Positions 51,944-60,756 of a stretch of 64,000 nucleotides of DNA are shown one piece after another. The notes under the pieces are model-generated. The model did not search any database. It was not told the DNA's origin and saw only the letters and a program-made list of their open reading frames with translations. Within the stretch, counting starts at the first letter, position 1, and each line of letters begins with the position of its first letter. The position numbers and the translations under genes were made by a program. Source of the DNA: Acidobacteriota bacterium (GTDB lineage Bacteria > Acidobacteriota > Vicinamibacteria > Vicinamibacterales > CAVVIG01); assembly GCA_016195265.1 (NCBI GenBank), contig JACPZW010000027.1:1-64000 (forward strand), given 5' to 3'.

Positions 51944-53275
51944 TCAATTCACCAGTCGCTCCGCCGCGTCCACCGCGTCAGGCCAAAGCCCCGTGCCGCG
52001 CTCTTCTCGAAGGATGGACAGCACGCGCTCGGCGGGCATCTTTCCCCGGTACGGCCGGTCGGCGGACAGCGCGTCGAGCTGGTCGGCGACGCAGAGGATG
52101 CGCGCGGAGGACGACAGGCCCGCGGCCGGCAGATTCCGGAAGTAGCCGCGACCGTCGAGCCGTTCGTGGTGCGCGCTGGCGTCGAAGGCGAGCTCGCCGA
52201 ACACGGGCACGCGCTCGAGGATCTGGTACGTGTAGTACGGGTGCAGCTTGACGATTTCCCACTCGCGCGGCGTGAGCTTGCCCGGCTTGTCGAGGATGCG
52301 GTTGGGCACGCTGAGCTTGCCGATGTCGTGCAGCAGCGCCGCGCGGCGCAGGCGGATCGTCTCGCGCTCACCGAGACCGAGCGCGCGCGCGATCGCGACG
52401 GCGAAGTCCGCGACGCGCTCCGAGTGATGATACGTGAACGGCGATTTCGCGTCGATCACCCACGCGAACGCGACGGCGATGTCGTCGAGCCGCTTCTCGT
52501 CGGCGGCGATCTCGCGGCCTTCGGGCTCGACGGCCGCGACGGTGTCGTCGAGCACGGGCGAAGCGCACGCGTCCCACAGCGCGTGGTCACCGGCGACGCT
52601 CCGGAAGACGCCGGCGAGCTCCGGATCGAACCAGCTGCCCGTCCGCTGGCGCACGACGGCCGCGGCCCGCGCCGGTCCTTGCTCGCTCGCGAAGATCTCC
52701 GCCACCTGCGCCAGACCGACGATCCGCGCGAGCAGCGGAATCTCGGCGCGCTTCATCCCGTCCGGATACCCGCCGCCGTCCCAGTGCTCGTCCATGCAGC
52801 GGATCGCCTCGGCCGTCGCTGCGGAGAAGCCGAGCGTGCGCGCGATCTGGGCGCCGCGATCGCACCGCACCTCGAAGAGCGCGCGGCGGCTGGCCGGGCC
52901 CTTCGCCGCGAGGACGGCGAACCGGCGCACGCGCTCGAAGACGCGGCCGTCCGGCTCCGCGTAGTCGAGCACGTACGCGATCTGCTCGCGAAGCTTGCGC
53001 CAGTCGCGAAACCACACGCCGCGCTTGGCGGCCTGATCGTCGCCGCCGAACAACTGGAAGACGCGCGCGGAATTGCTCGAGCAACCGGCATCCTTCAGCA
53101 GCAGCGCGTAGAACAGATGCGACTGCTCGTCCGCCGACAGCCCGAGCGCGCGGCCCAGGCGCATGCCGATGAGACAGCTGCGCGCCGCATGCCCGCGCGG
53201 GTGGCCTTCGGTGAGGTCGAGGGCGTACGAAAGGCCGGAAAGAATCGATGACAGCTTGACGGTGGAGGACGACAT
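51944..53275 (-). CDS. HD-GYP domain protein (putative c-di-GMP phosphodiesterase)
   Basis: The product has 443 residues with two HD-like halves. The C-terminal half has LLHDIGKLSVPN, HPYYTYQIL and HHERLDGRGYFRNL, the HD-GYP layout with GYF for GYP. The N-terminal half has GHPRGHAARSC and a KDAG where HDIG is expected, with DEHWDGGGYPDG later, so this half has lost metal ligands. The second half may cleave c-di-GMP. It leads the operon with the E1 subunits; a word hairpin abuts its ATG (53276). Confidence 0.88.
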   Translation of the reverse strand: MSSSTVKLSSILSGLSYALDLTEGHPRGHAARSCLIGMRLGRALGLSADEQSHLFYALLLKDAGCSSNSARVFQLFGGDDQAAKRGVWFRDWRKLREQIAYVLDYAEPDGRVFERVRRFAVLAAKGPASRRALFEVRCDRGAQIARTLGFSAATAEAIRCMDEHWDGGGYPDGMKRAEIPLLARIVGLAQVAEIFASEQGPARAAAVVRQRTGSWFDPELAGVFRSVAGDHALWDACASPVLDDTVAAVEPEGREIAADEKRLDDIAVAFAWVIDAKSPFTYHHSERVADFAVAIARALGLGERETIRLRRAALLHDIGKLSVPNRILDKPGKLTPREWEIVKLHPYYTYQILERVPVFGELAFDASAHHERLDGRGYFRNLPAAGLSSSARILCVADQLDALSADRPYRGKMPAERVLSILREERGTGLWPDAVDAAERLVN

Positions 53276-53374
53276 TTCAGATTTCAGAAATCAGATTTTA
53301 GATTGTAGGCGAAGACTCCCCCCAATCTGAAATGCCACAATCAATCTGAAATCTGAACTCTGAAATCTGAATTT
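53276..53374. repeat. Word hairpin, GATTTCA family
   Basis: ATTTCAGAAATCAGATT words (53276-53305) are mirrored by AATCTGAAATCTGAA words (53334-53374). It separates the DUF1501 stop from the HD-GYP start on the minus strand and touches that ATG. Same family as 33623. Confidence 0.85.
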
Positions 53375-53375
53375 C

Positions 53376-54665
53376 TCACACGAACGTCAGCACCGGCTTT
53401 TTGAAATTTCCGCCCAGCAGGCTGACCGAATCCGTCCCCAGCCAGTTGTCCGCCACGCGCGCGTAGACGGAGCGGAAGTCCGTCTCGAACGTCACGTCGC
53501 CGGCCGCGTTCTCGAGCGTGGGATTCTTCGGGTCGGTATTGAGGTTCGGCGCGGTGCCGTAGAGCCCGCCGTTCACCCGCCCGCCCATCGCCATCATCAC
53601 CGACGCGGCGCCGTGGTCCGTGCCGCTGCTGCCGTTCTCGCTGATGCGGCGGCCGAACTCCGAGAAGCTCAGTACCAGCGTGTCGTCGAGCAGCGCCTGG
53701 TTCCGCAGATCGTTGTAGAACGCCAGCAGGCCGTCGTTGAGCGTGGCCATCAGGTTGTAGTACGCGCCGTTGGTCTGGACGACGTTCTGGCCCGAGTGCG
53801 TGTCGAAGCCGCCGGTCGTGACGTAGAACACGCGCGTGCCGATGCCGCGCACCATGGCGCCGGCCACGGCCTTGAGCGCCTGGGCGAAGCCGTTGTTCGC
53901 CGGATAGTTCGCCGCGCCGGCCAGCGATCCGTTGTAGGTCGCGACCGTCGCGACTTTATTCAGCGTCGCGAGCGCGCCCTGCGTGCTGCCGTACACGAAC
54001 GCCAGCTCGGGGCGATCGATCGGGACGTGCGATGCGATCCGGACGACGCTCGTGCGCTCGGCGGTGGCCTCGGTGCCCGAGTTCGGACTCTGGAACGCGT
54101 AGTTCGCGGGGCTCGCAATCGCAGGCACCGCGGTCTGCGCCGACTGCAGGACGTGCGGCATGCTCGCGGTCGTGTTCCAGCCGGCCAGCGCGTCCACCGG
54201 CGACGGCAGCGAATCGAGATACCGGCCGACCCAGCCCAGGCCGGCGGCGTTGTTCGGATCGGCGGTCGACCAGATATCGTTACCCGTGAAATGGGAGCGG
54301 CTCTGGTTCAGATAGCCGGTGCGCTGAATCAGCGCGAGGCGGCCCTGATCGAAAATCTGCCTGAGCCCGGTGAGCCGCGGATGCAGGCCGAGCGCGACGC
54401 GCGACGAGTCCGTGCCCACCTGCAGCACTTGCCCCGCCGGGACGGCGAGCGTCGGCCGCCGGCTGTAGTAGAACGGATCGTTGTACGGGATCAGCATGCT
54501 CAGCGAGTCGTTGCCGCCGCTGAGATACAGCACGACGAGGTTGCGGACGTGCGCGCCCTGTGCCCGCGCGAGATCCGAGAGGAACTCGGGCGCGGCGAAC
54601 GTCATCGTGAATGCCCCGATGCCGCCGCCGGTGAACTTGACGAACTGCCGCCTGGTGACCTTCAT
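53376..54665 (-). CDS. DUF1501 family secreted protein
   Basis: The product has 429 residues. The Tat-type signal is VTRRQFVKF near the N-terminus, and the family start is VVLYLSGGNDSLSMLIPY. It resembles alkaline-phosphatase-superfamily sulfatase-like folds with a late TLVLSFSEFGRR and GTDHGAAS metal region. DUF1501 and DUF1800 genes are almost always paired; this one overlaps the DUF1800 gene by 4 bp. Function is unknown. Confidence 0.92.
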   Translation of the reverse strand: MKVTRRQFVKFTGGGIGAFTMTFAAPEFLSDLARAQGAHVRNLVVLYLSGGNDSLSMLIPYNDPFYYSRRPTLAVPAGQVLQVGTDSSRVALGLHPRLTGLRQIFDQGRLALIQRTGYLNQSRSHFTGNDIWSTADPNNAAGLGWVGRYLDSLPSPVDALAGWNTTASMPHVLQSAQTAVPAIASPANYAFQSPNSGTEATAERTSVVRIASHVPIDRPELAFVYGSTQGALATLNKVATVATYNGSLAGAANYPANNGFAQALKAVAGAMVRGIGTRVFYVTTGGFDTHSGQNVVQTNGAYYNLMATLNDGLLAFYNDLRNQALLDDTLVLSFSEFGRRISENGSSGTDHGAASVMMAMGGRVNGGLYGTAPNLNTDPKNPTLENAAGDVTFETDFRSVYARVADNWLGTDSVSLLGGNFKKPVLTFV

Positions 54666-56122
54666 ACGAACTGGTACTCCGAGGAACCCGAGAGCAGGTG
54701 CACGAGCCCCGATCCCTTCGCCTGCAACTGGGCGTCGCTGCCGGTCCACGCGCCGGTGGAACGCAGGTACGTCGACAGCTCCGCGACCACCCCCGGGTCG
54801 AACGGCGCCGTGACGAGCTCACGCTGGAAGAACGTGAGCAGCGTGTCCGGGGACTGCCCCGCCGCCGCAGCCTTCGCCCGCGCGGCGATGTTGAATTTCT
54901 GGTTCGTCGCGAGCTGCGCCGCGAAATTCATCCGCGACAGCATCGCGCTCGTCGAGAACCACGCCTTGCCCAGCCGCCAGCCGCTGACGTCGGGCGGCTC
55001 GTACAGCGTCTGGCCCATGTTCGAGAGCGGCGTCAGCGCCGTGGCGACCGAGAAGCCGGTCCAGCCGACGTCCTTCAGCGCGCGGACGACGAACTCGACG
55101 GGCCACGAGTAGCGCGCGAAATAGTTGTTCGGATCCCAGAACTGCGGCGACAGCAGCACCTCGCGCATCACGACTTTCATGTCGTAGCCGCTCTGCAGGT
55201 AGACCGACGCGATGGCGTTGACGAACGACGGATCCGGCGCGCCGAATTCGCTGACGAAGAAGCGGTAGAGCTTCGTCGCCAGGTACCGCGCCGTGTTCGG
55301 GTTGCCGGCCAGCGCGTTGATGAGATCGAGGCTGTCCTGCATGCCGCCGGCCGCCGCGCGCGCGGGGATCGTCGGATTCCCGTCCGCGTAAATCGGGAAG
55401 CTGAACGTCTTGGCCGTCGTCTCGTGTTGGCCCGCGTTGTAGATGAACTCGTAGTGCAGGGCGTCGCCGGCGCCGGTCCGTTGAACGTTCCAGCCGCTGA
55501 AGACGCGCGCGGCGGCGTACACGTCGGGCTCGGTGTAATGGCCGACGCCCATCGTGAACAGCTCCATGATTTCCCGGCCGAAGTTCTCCTGCGGCTTCGT
55601 CTTGGTGTTGGTCACGCCGTCGAGCCAGAACAGCATCGCCGTGTCCCTGGCGATGTTGGTCAGGATGTCGCGGAAGTTGCCGAGCGCGTTGTCGCGCAGC
55701 ATCTCGATCTGCCCGCGCACGCCGCCGGGATCTTCCGACGCCTTCGCTGCCAGGTACCGCGCGCCTTCGGCCGAACCCAGCGCGCCGGCCAGCTTGGTGT
55801 AGCCCGTCGCGAAATGGTTGTGCCAGAACAGCGTCATCTTTTCCTGAAGCGGACGATCGCTGTGCACCATGCGGAACAGCCAGCGCTGGCGGGCGTCGGC
55901 GATGACCGTCCGCGGCGAGAACGTGCCGTTGGTGGTGTAGCCGACGTAGCCGGGCTGGCCGATCAGGCTGTCGATGTCGGTGTTGATCTGGTCGAAGTTG
56001 ACGAGCGTGTCGACGGCGTCGGGGATGGATAGATCGCCGTAGAAGTCGAGTTCGTCCGGACGGGCGCCGAAGCCGGCCCGGCGCAGCAGGTGTTCGATCT
56101 GGCGATTCGATCTCCGTGCCAT
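54662..56122 (-). CDS. DUF1800 family protein
   Basis: The product has 486 residues. Typical family phrases are HLLRRAGFGARPDELD, MTLFWHNHFATG, REIMELFTMGVGHYTE and DVSGWRLGKAWFST. ATG 56122 gives the usual start; the same frame is open upstream to beyond 56302, but that part is the tail of an older FAD oxidoreductase gene. Paired with DUF1501; both are probably exported or periplasmic. Confidence 0.92.
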   Translation of the reverse strand: MARRSNRQIEHLLRRAGFGARPDELDFYGDLSIPDAVDTLVNFDQINTDIDSLIGQPGYVGYTTNGTFSPRTVIADARQRWLFRMVHSDRPLQEKMTLFWHNHFATGYTKLAGALGSAEGARYLAAKASEDPGGVRGQIEMLRDNALGNFRDILTNIARDTAMLFWLDGVTNTKTKPQENFGREIMELFTMGVGHYTEPDVYAAARVFSGWNVQRTGAGDALHYEFIYNAGQHETTAKTFSFPIYADGNPTIPARAAAGGMQDSLDLINALAGNPNTARYLATKLYRFFVSEFGAPDPSFVNAIASVYLQSGYDMKVVMREVLLSPQFWDPNNYFARYSWPVEFVVRALKDVGWTGFSVATALTPLSNMGQTLYEPPDVSGWRLGKAWFSTSAMLSRMNFAAQLATNQKFNIAARAKAAAAGQSPDTLLTFFQRELVTAPFDPGVVAELSTYLRSTGAWTGSDAQLQAKGSGLVHLLSGSSEYQFV

Positions 56123-56149
56123 CCGTGGCTCCCTCGCGGTCAGATGGTA

Positions 56150-56640
56150 GTCGTCGCTCCGGCCGATCGCAATGCTTTGCTGTGCGCGCACCACTCCCGG
56201 ATCATCCGTCCGATCAGGAGTGGCGAGCGCGCGAGCAGACGCCGCCGCACCACGCATTACGACTGCCGGCCCGTGACGTAAGTCCAGGATCCATCGGGTC
56301 ACGGTCGTTTCACGATGCGCGCCAGCGATGATACGGCCGGTTCTGCGGCGATCGGCAGAGGGATATTGCTGCCGCAGTACGGAATCTCGCGGCTCCGCGC
56401 CGATTTCGTAATCGCACGCGCGGCGGTACCGGCGCGCCAGCGTGGCGATCGGCGCGCGCTCGACGCGCTCCGCGCCGCGAGATCGCCCGCACCTTCGCGT
56501 AGCAAATGCTTTCGGCCGTGACGCCGTTCACGAACCCGCCGGCGTCGCCTGCCAGCAGCGCCCGGCCGCGGCCCGGCTGGCGCAGCGGTCCGCCGGCCGG
56601 AGGAGGAATGGCGGGAAATGCGATCAGTTCGACTCGCCCG
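56150..56640 (-). pseudogene. Decayed FAD-dependent oxidoreductase (geranylgeranyl-reductase-like) C-terminus
   Basis: One frame carries ALLAGDAGGFVNGVTAES, the second FAD-binding motif of this family. The next frame continues GDLAARS, then YRRACDYEIGAE and GAHRETTVTRWILDL, the family's C-terminal helix, and then runs into the DUF1800 gene without a stop. The N-terminal FAD-binding part is absent. At least one frameshift and a lost stop show decay. Bases 56641-56962 hold no gene I can support. Confidence 0.7.
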
Positions 56641-56962
56641 CCACGATGCCACGATCGCGCCGCCGATCGACGAGCCCCCGTTGCGGGTCGTACGGCGCGC
56701 GGGGACGGCTGACAAGTGGAACAGCACGTGGCCGATTGCAGGCGCCCACGATAAACGATGGGCTCGGCGGGCGAAGAAGCGGCGATCGTGCGGCAAACAT
56801 CGAGAGATCCGGCCAATTCTGCGCGAAAGTGGTCATTATATCGGCCGTTCCATGGCTTCCTTGGTTGCGTCCCTGGCGTTGCTATGGGATATTGGTGTCC
56901 GCCTCGGCGTCACATCCCGTTACATGCGCAACAAGACCGTGTTCTCCATCGGCCGGATTTTC

Positions 56963-57370
56963 ATGAAGGCGGGCAGCATCGCGCTGTTGTGGCTGCTGTC
57001 GGCGTCGGCCGCCCAGGCGGCGCCCGCGCCCGGCCGTACCGCGGCGGGACCGGCCTGCGATCCGCAGACAACGACGCTGCGACGGCTGCCGCGGCACACG
57101 AAATCGTTCGGCGGGCCCGTGGCGGTGCCGCCCGCGCGCTCCCTCTACGGCCTGACCGATATCACGGCCCGGATGCGTCGCGGGACGCGCGTTGCGCTGG
57201 GCGACCGGTTCGCGGCGATTCCGAGCGCGCCCGCCGCGCGCATTGACGCCGATCACCGCCCGGTTCCCTCGCTCCGCCCGCTGGGCGAGCTCGTCGCCGG
57301 CATCGACCGCCAGCCGCACACCCACGAATCGTCTCCCCGGTCTCCTCGCGGACCACCGGCATCGGCCTGA
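56963..57370 (+). CDS. Possible small secreted protein
   Basis: The product has 135 residues with a signal peptide (IALLWLLSASAAQAAPA). The mature part is Arg/Pro-rich with no recognised domain. ATG 56924 in the same frame is an alternative start. Codon-position GC bias supports coding, but no ribosome site is evident, and part could be a shadow of minus-strand sequence. It is 45 bp upstream of the radical SAM gene. Confidence 0.45.
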   Translation: MKAGSIALLWLLSASAAQAAPAPGRTAAGPACDPQTTTLRRLPRHTKSFGGPVAVPPARSLYGLTDITARMRRGTRVALGDRFAAIPSAPAARIDADHRPVPSLRPLGELVAGIDRQPHTHESSPRSPRGPPASA

Positions 57371-57415
57371 CACGCTCACGGCTGTTTACGGTGTCGTCAT
57401 AACTTGAGGTGACCG

Positions 57416-58810
57416 ATGCGAGTTGTTCTCGCAGACTTGAAATCTTCCCGCGGGTTCGTCAGCAAGGATACGGTGGTCGGCGGCTACGGGTCGCGCATGG
57501 AGGCGTTCACGCGCGTGACCCGCATCATCTCGTATCTCAAGGGCCAGTTCCACGACGTGCCCAGCGTGCACATGGCCTACATCGCGGCGATTCTCGCCCG
57601 CGCCGGCCACGACGTGAAATGGACGCGCGGCGAGATGGTGGACGGCGACGTCGCGCTCGTGCTGTCGTCCATCGTCGATCACAAGGCGGAGACGGCGTGG
57701 GCCGACCAGATGCGCGCGCGCGGCGTGAAGGTCGGGTTCATCGGCATCACGGCGTCGAAGATGCCGGAGCTCTTCCGGGATCACTGCGACTTCATCCTCA
57801 ACGGCGAGCCTGAAGCCGGCGTCATGCGCCTGGCGCAGGGGATCGTCCCGAGCGGGATGACGATCAGCGAGCAGATCGACGACCTCGATTCGCTGCCGTT
57901 CCCGCGCTGGGATCTGGTGACCGAGGATCGGCGCCACCTCGGGCTCAAGCTGTTCACGCGGCCGTTCGGCGGCGGCTACCCGCTGCTCGCGAGCCGCGGC
58001 TGCCCCGAGTTCTGCACGTATTGCCCGCACCGCATCCTCGCCGGGTATCGGGCGCGGTCCATCGCAAACATCGCGGACGAGCTCGAGCGCCTGTGCGATC
58101 TGCATCCGCGCCCGTACGTCATCTTCCGGGATCCGCTGTTCAGCGAGCAGCGCGACCGCTGCATCGAGCTGTGCGACGAGATCAAGGCGCGCGGCCTGAC
58201 GCTGACGTTCGAGGCGGAGACGCGGCTGGACCGGCTGGACGTCGAGCTGCTGGACCGCCTGTACGACGCCGGGTTCCGCGCGATGAGCTTCGGCGTGGAG
58301 TCGCTCGATCCGGCGACGCTCAAGAAGTCGGGCCGCCGGCCGATTCCGCAGGCGCACCAGCGCGAGATCCTCGACCACTGCCGCAGGAAGGGCATCGTCA
58401 CGGCGGCGTTCTACGTCCTTGGCTTCCTGCAGGACGACTGGAACTCCATCGCGGCGACGATCGACTACGCCACCGACCTCGGATCGACGTTCGCGCAGTT
58501 CAAGATGCTGACGCCGTACCCGGGCACGCCGATGTTCAAGCAGATCGAGCCGCTGCTGACCGAGATGGACTGGGAGAAGTTCGACGGCTACAGCGTCACG
58601 TTCCGGCACCCGAACCTGACCGAGCGCGAGCTGCGCTTCCTGCTGGGCGCCGCCTACAAGCGCTTCTACATGCGGCCGTCGTATCTCGCGAACTTCCTGA
58701 AGATCCAGAACACGGCGATCCGCCAGTGGGTCAGCCGGATGGACCGGCGCGTGAACGACAGGCATTCGCGCGAAGAGATCGCGGATATTTCACGTCCGGT
58801 GGCGTGCTGA
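57416..58810 (+). CDS. B12-binding-type radical SAM protein
   Basis: The product has 464 residues. The cluster motif is SRGCPEFCTYCPH (C-x3-C-x2-C, about residues 193-201); the N-terminal ~150 residues resemble the cobalamin-binding Rossmann fold of this class, but the B12 His motif is not evident. FRAMSFGVESLDPATLKKSGR is the usual sixth-strand region. ATG 57416 has GAGGTG upstream. Together with the DegT and DedA genes it may modify an envelope or secondary metabolite. Confidence 0.88.
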   Translation: MRVVLADLKSSRGFVSKDTVVGGYGSRMEAFTRVTRIISYLKGQFHDVPSVHMAYIAAILARAGHDVKWTRGEMVDGDVALVLSSIVDHKAETAWADQMRARGVKVGFIGITASKMPELFRDHCDFILNGEPEAGVMRLAQGIVPSGMTISEQIDDLDSLPFPRWDLVTEDRRHLGLKLFTRPFGGGYPLLASRGCPEFCTYCPHRILAGYRARSIANIADELERLCDLHPRPYVIFRDPLFSEQRDRCIELCDEIKARGLTLTFEAETRLDRLDVELLDRLYDAGFRAMSFGVESLDPATLKKSGRRPIPQAHQREILDHCRRKGIVTAAFYVLGFLQDDWNSIAATIDYATDLGSTFAQFKMLTPYPGTPMFKQIEPLLTEMDWEKFDGYSVTFRHPNLTERELRFLLGAAYKRFYMRPSYLANFLKIQNTAIRQWVSRMDRRVNDRHSREEIADISRPVAC

Positions 58811-58811
58811 A

Positions 58812-58897
58812 TGTGAGGATGTGAGGATGTCAGGATGTGAGGATGTGGCCGGCCGTATGAGATCGCCAGATCCTCAGATCCTCAAATCCTCATATCT
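58812..58897. repeat. Word hairpin, AGGATGTG family
   Basis: AGGATGTG words (58812-58847) are mirrored by ATCCTCA words (58868-58897). The aminotransferase ATG follows 7 nt later. Confidence 0.86.
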
Positions 58898-58904
58898 TTA
58901 GATC

Positions 58905-60182
58905 ATGCGGTCGGCTATCTCGCGCTACGGTGCGCGAGTCCTTCCCAACACCGAGCAGCTCGTCGCGGGGTGCAAGGCCCGCGGCGAGTTCATCCAGGGT
59001 CCCCAGATCGCGGAGTTCGAAGCGGCGTTCGCCAGGCGGCACGGCGTCGATCCGTCGTGCGCGATCACGGCGTCGTACGGCCGCATGGCCTTCTACTACA
59101 TTCTGAAGGCGCTCGACCTGCCTCCCGGATCGGAAATCATCTTTCCATCCCTGACGTTCTGGGTCGTCCCGGAGCTGGCGCGCGTCGCCGGACTCACGGT
59201 TGTCTTCGCTGACGTCGACCCGAAGACGTTCACGATCGATCCGGACTCGGTCGAGCGGCTGATCAACGGCAAGACGCGCGCGATCGTCCCCACGCACCTG
59301 TACGGGCTGCCGTGCGATATGGACCGGCTGCTCGCGATCGCCGGCCGCCACAATCTGATCGTCCTCGAGGACTGCGCCCACGCGCTCGGCGCGCTCTACA
59401 AGGGCAGGCCCGTCGGCACGTTCGGAACCGGCGCGCTCTTCAGCTTTCAGACGCTGAAACCGCTCAACTGCTACGGCGGCGGGCTCGCGCTCGTCCGCGA
59501 TCCCGCGCTCGCACGGAAGGTGCGTCAGTTGATCGACGCGCTGCCGTGGCCAAGCGAGAAACGCGTCCGCGATCGGCTGCTGATGGGACGGCTGCAGCGG
59601 ATCTTCGTCAAGCCGTGGGTGTTTTCGATCTCGCTGTTCCCGGTCCTGTGGATCTCGGCGCTGATCGACGCGAACCCCGACGTGTTCCTGTGGGAGAAAA
59701 TCCGGTCGCTTCATCCGCTGCCCGATCAGTACACCGAGCGGTTTCCGAACGCGCAGGCGATCATCGGCCTCGAAGCGCTCGCGCACTTCGACACATGGAC
59801 GGCGCAGGCGCAGGCCAACGCCCAGTACGTCACGGACACCCTGCGCGGCATTCCAGGCATCCAGGTGCCGATGGTGCCGCTCGATCGCACGCACGTCTAC
59901 TACCAGTACTGCGTGATCGGCCCCGAGGGACCGAAGCGCGACGAGCTCGTCGTACGATGCGTGCGTCGCGGCATCGACATCGAGACGCTGCACGTCGACG
60001 TGCCGCCAGACATGGAGTTGTTCGGCACGGTCAGGGCCGAGGCGGCGGGCGCGCGCCGCTGCGCGCAGGCGCTGCAGATTCCAGCGTACTGCGGGCTCCG
60101 GCGTGACCAGCTCGAGCGCGTCGCGACGACGGTGCGCGACGTCCTCGCGGAGGCGGCGGCCGCGGCGTCGTCACCCCCGTGA
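58905..60182 (+). CDS. DegT/DnrJ/EryC1/StrS aminotransferase
   Basis: This 425-residue PLP enzyme usually aminates a nucleotide-bound keto-sugar. PLP-phosphate region ITASYGRMAFYYIL, Asp in VLEDCAHALGALYKG and the lysine in FSFQTLKPLNCYGGG are present. It has an insert around residues 210-245 with hydrophobic character (FSISLFPVLWISALI), possibly membrane-associated. The DedA gene overlaps its stop by 4 bp. Confidence 0.92.
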   Translation: MRSAISRYGARVLPNTEQLVAGCKARGEFIQGPQIAEFEAAFARRHGVDPSCAITASYGRMAFYYILKALDLPPGSEIIFPSLTFWVVPELARVAGLTVVFADVDPKTFTIDPDSVERLINGKTRAIVPTHLYGLPCDMDRLLAIAGRHNLIVLEDCAHALGALYKGRPVGTFGTGALFSFQTLKPLNCYGGGLALVRDPALARKVRQLIDALPWPSEKRVRDRLLMGRLQRIFVKPWVFSISLFPVLWISALIDANPDVFLWEKIRSLHPLPDQYTERFPNAQAIIGLEALAHFDTWTAQAQANAQYVTDTLRGIPGIQVPMVPLDRTHVYYQYCVIGPEGPKRDELVVRCVRRGIDIETLHVDVPPDMELFGTVRAEAAGARRCAQALQIPAYCGLRRDQLERVATTVRDVLAEAAAAASSPP

Positions 60183-60733
60183 ATCCTGCCGACTGGCCTG
60201 GCGGACTGGCCTACGTCGCCGTCTTCGTCGCGGCCGTCCTCGAAGGCGAAGTCGTCTTCATCACCGCGAGCGTCCTCGTGAGCCTGGGCAAGCTCGACGC
60301 GATTGGCGTGCTCGTCTGCGGCGCGCTCGGCGGGTTCACCGGGGATCAGATCGTTTTCTACGGTTTGAAGGGCCGCGTCGATCGCTGGCTCGACAAATCC
60401 GCCCGCGTCGCCAAATACCACCAGACCGTCGTCGATCGCGTGCGCAAGCACTCGAGCGCGATGGCGCTGGCGTGCCGCTTCATGCCGGGCCTGCGGATCA
60501 TGATTCCCGCCGCGTGCGCCTATGCCAAAGTGCCGGCGCTCAAATTCAGCGGACTCGATCTGCTCGGCGCGTTCCTGTGGGCGGGATCGATCATGCTCGT
60601 CGTCGCCTACATCGGTCCCGCGACCGCCGAGCGCTTCGGCCTGTCGGGTTGGTGGGGCCTGCTCGTGCCAGGCGTGATGGTGTTCGGATTCCTTCGGTGG
60701 CTGGGCCGGCCACCGAAAGAAATTCAGAATTAA
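60179..60733 (+). CDS. DedA/VTT-domain membrane protein
   Basis: The product has 184 residues with four to five membrane segments and the VTT-type arginine motif CRFMPGLRIMIPAACAYAK. DedA proteins move undecaprenyl phosphate or phospholipids across the inner membrane, fitting a glycan context. GTG 60179 overlaps the upstream stop. The last residues (EIQN) run into an AATTCAG word repeat. Confidence 0.9.
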   Translation: MNPADWPGGLAYVAVFVAAVLEGEVVFITASVLVSLGKLDAIGVLVCGALGGFTGDQIVFYGLKGRVDRWLDKSARVAKYHQTVVDRVRKHSSAMALACRFMPGLRIMIPAACAYAKVPALKFSGLDLLGAFLWAGSIMLVVAYIGPATAERFGLSGWWGLLVPGVMVFGFLRWLGRPPKEIQN

Positions 60734-60752
60734 GAATTCAGAATTGAGAATT
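60719..60752. repeat. AATTCAGAATT word repeat
   Basis: Tandem AATTCAG/AATTAAG/AATTGAG words fill the gap between the DedA and methyltransferase genes. Short, mainly one arm. Confidence 0.6.
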
Positions 60753-60756
60753 GCTC

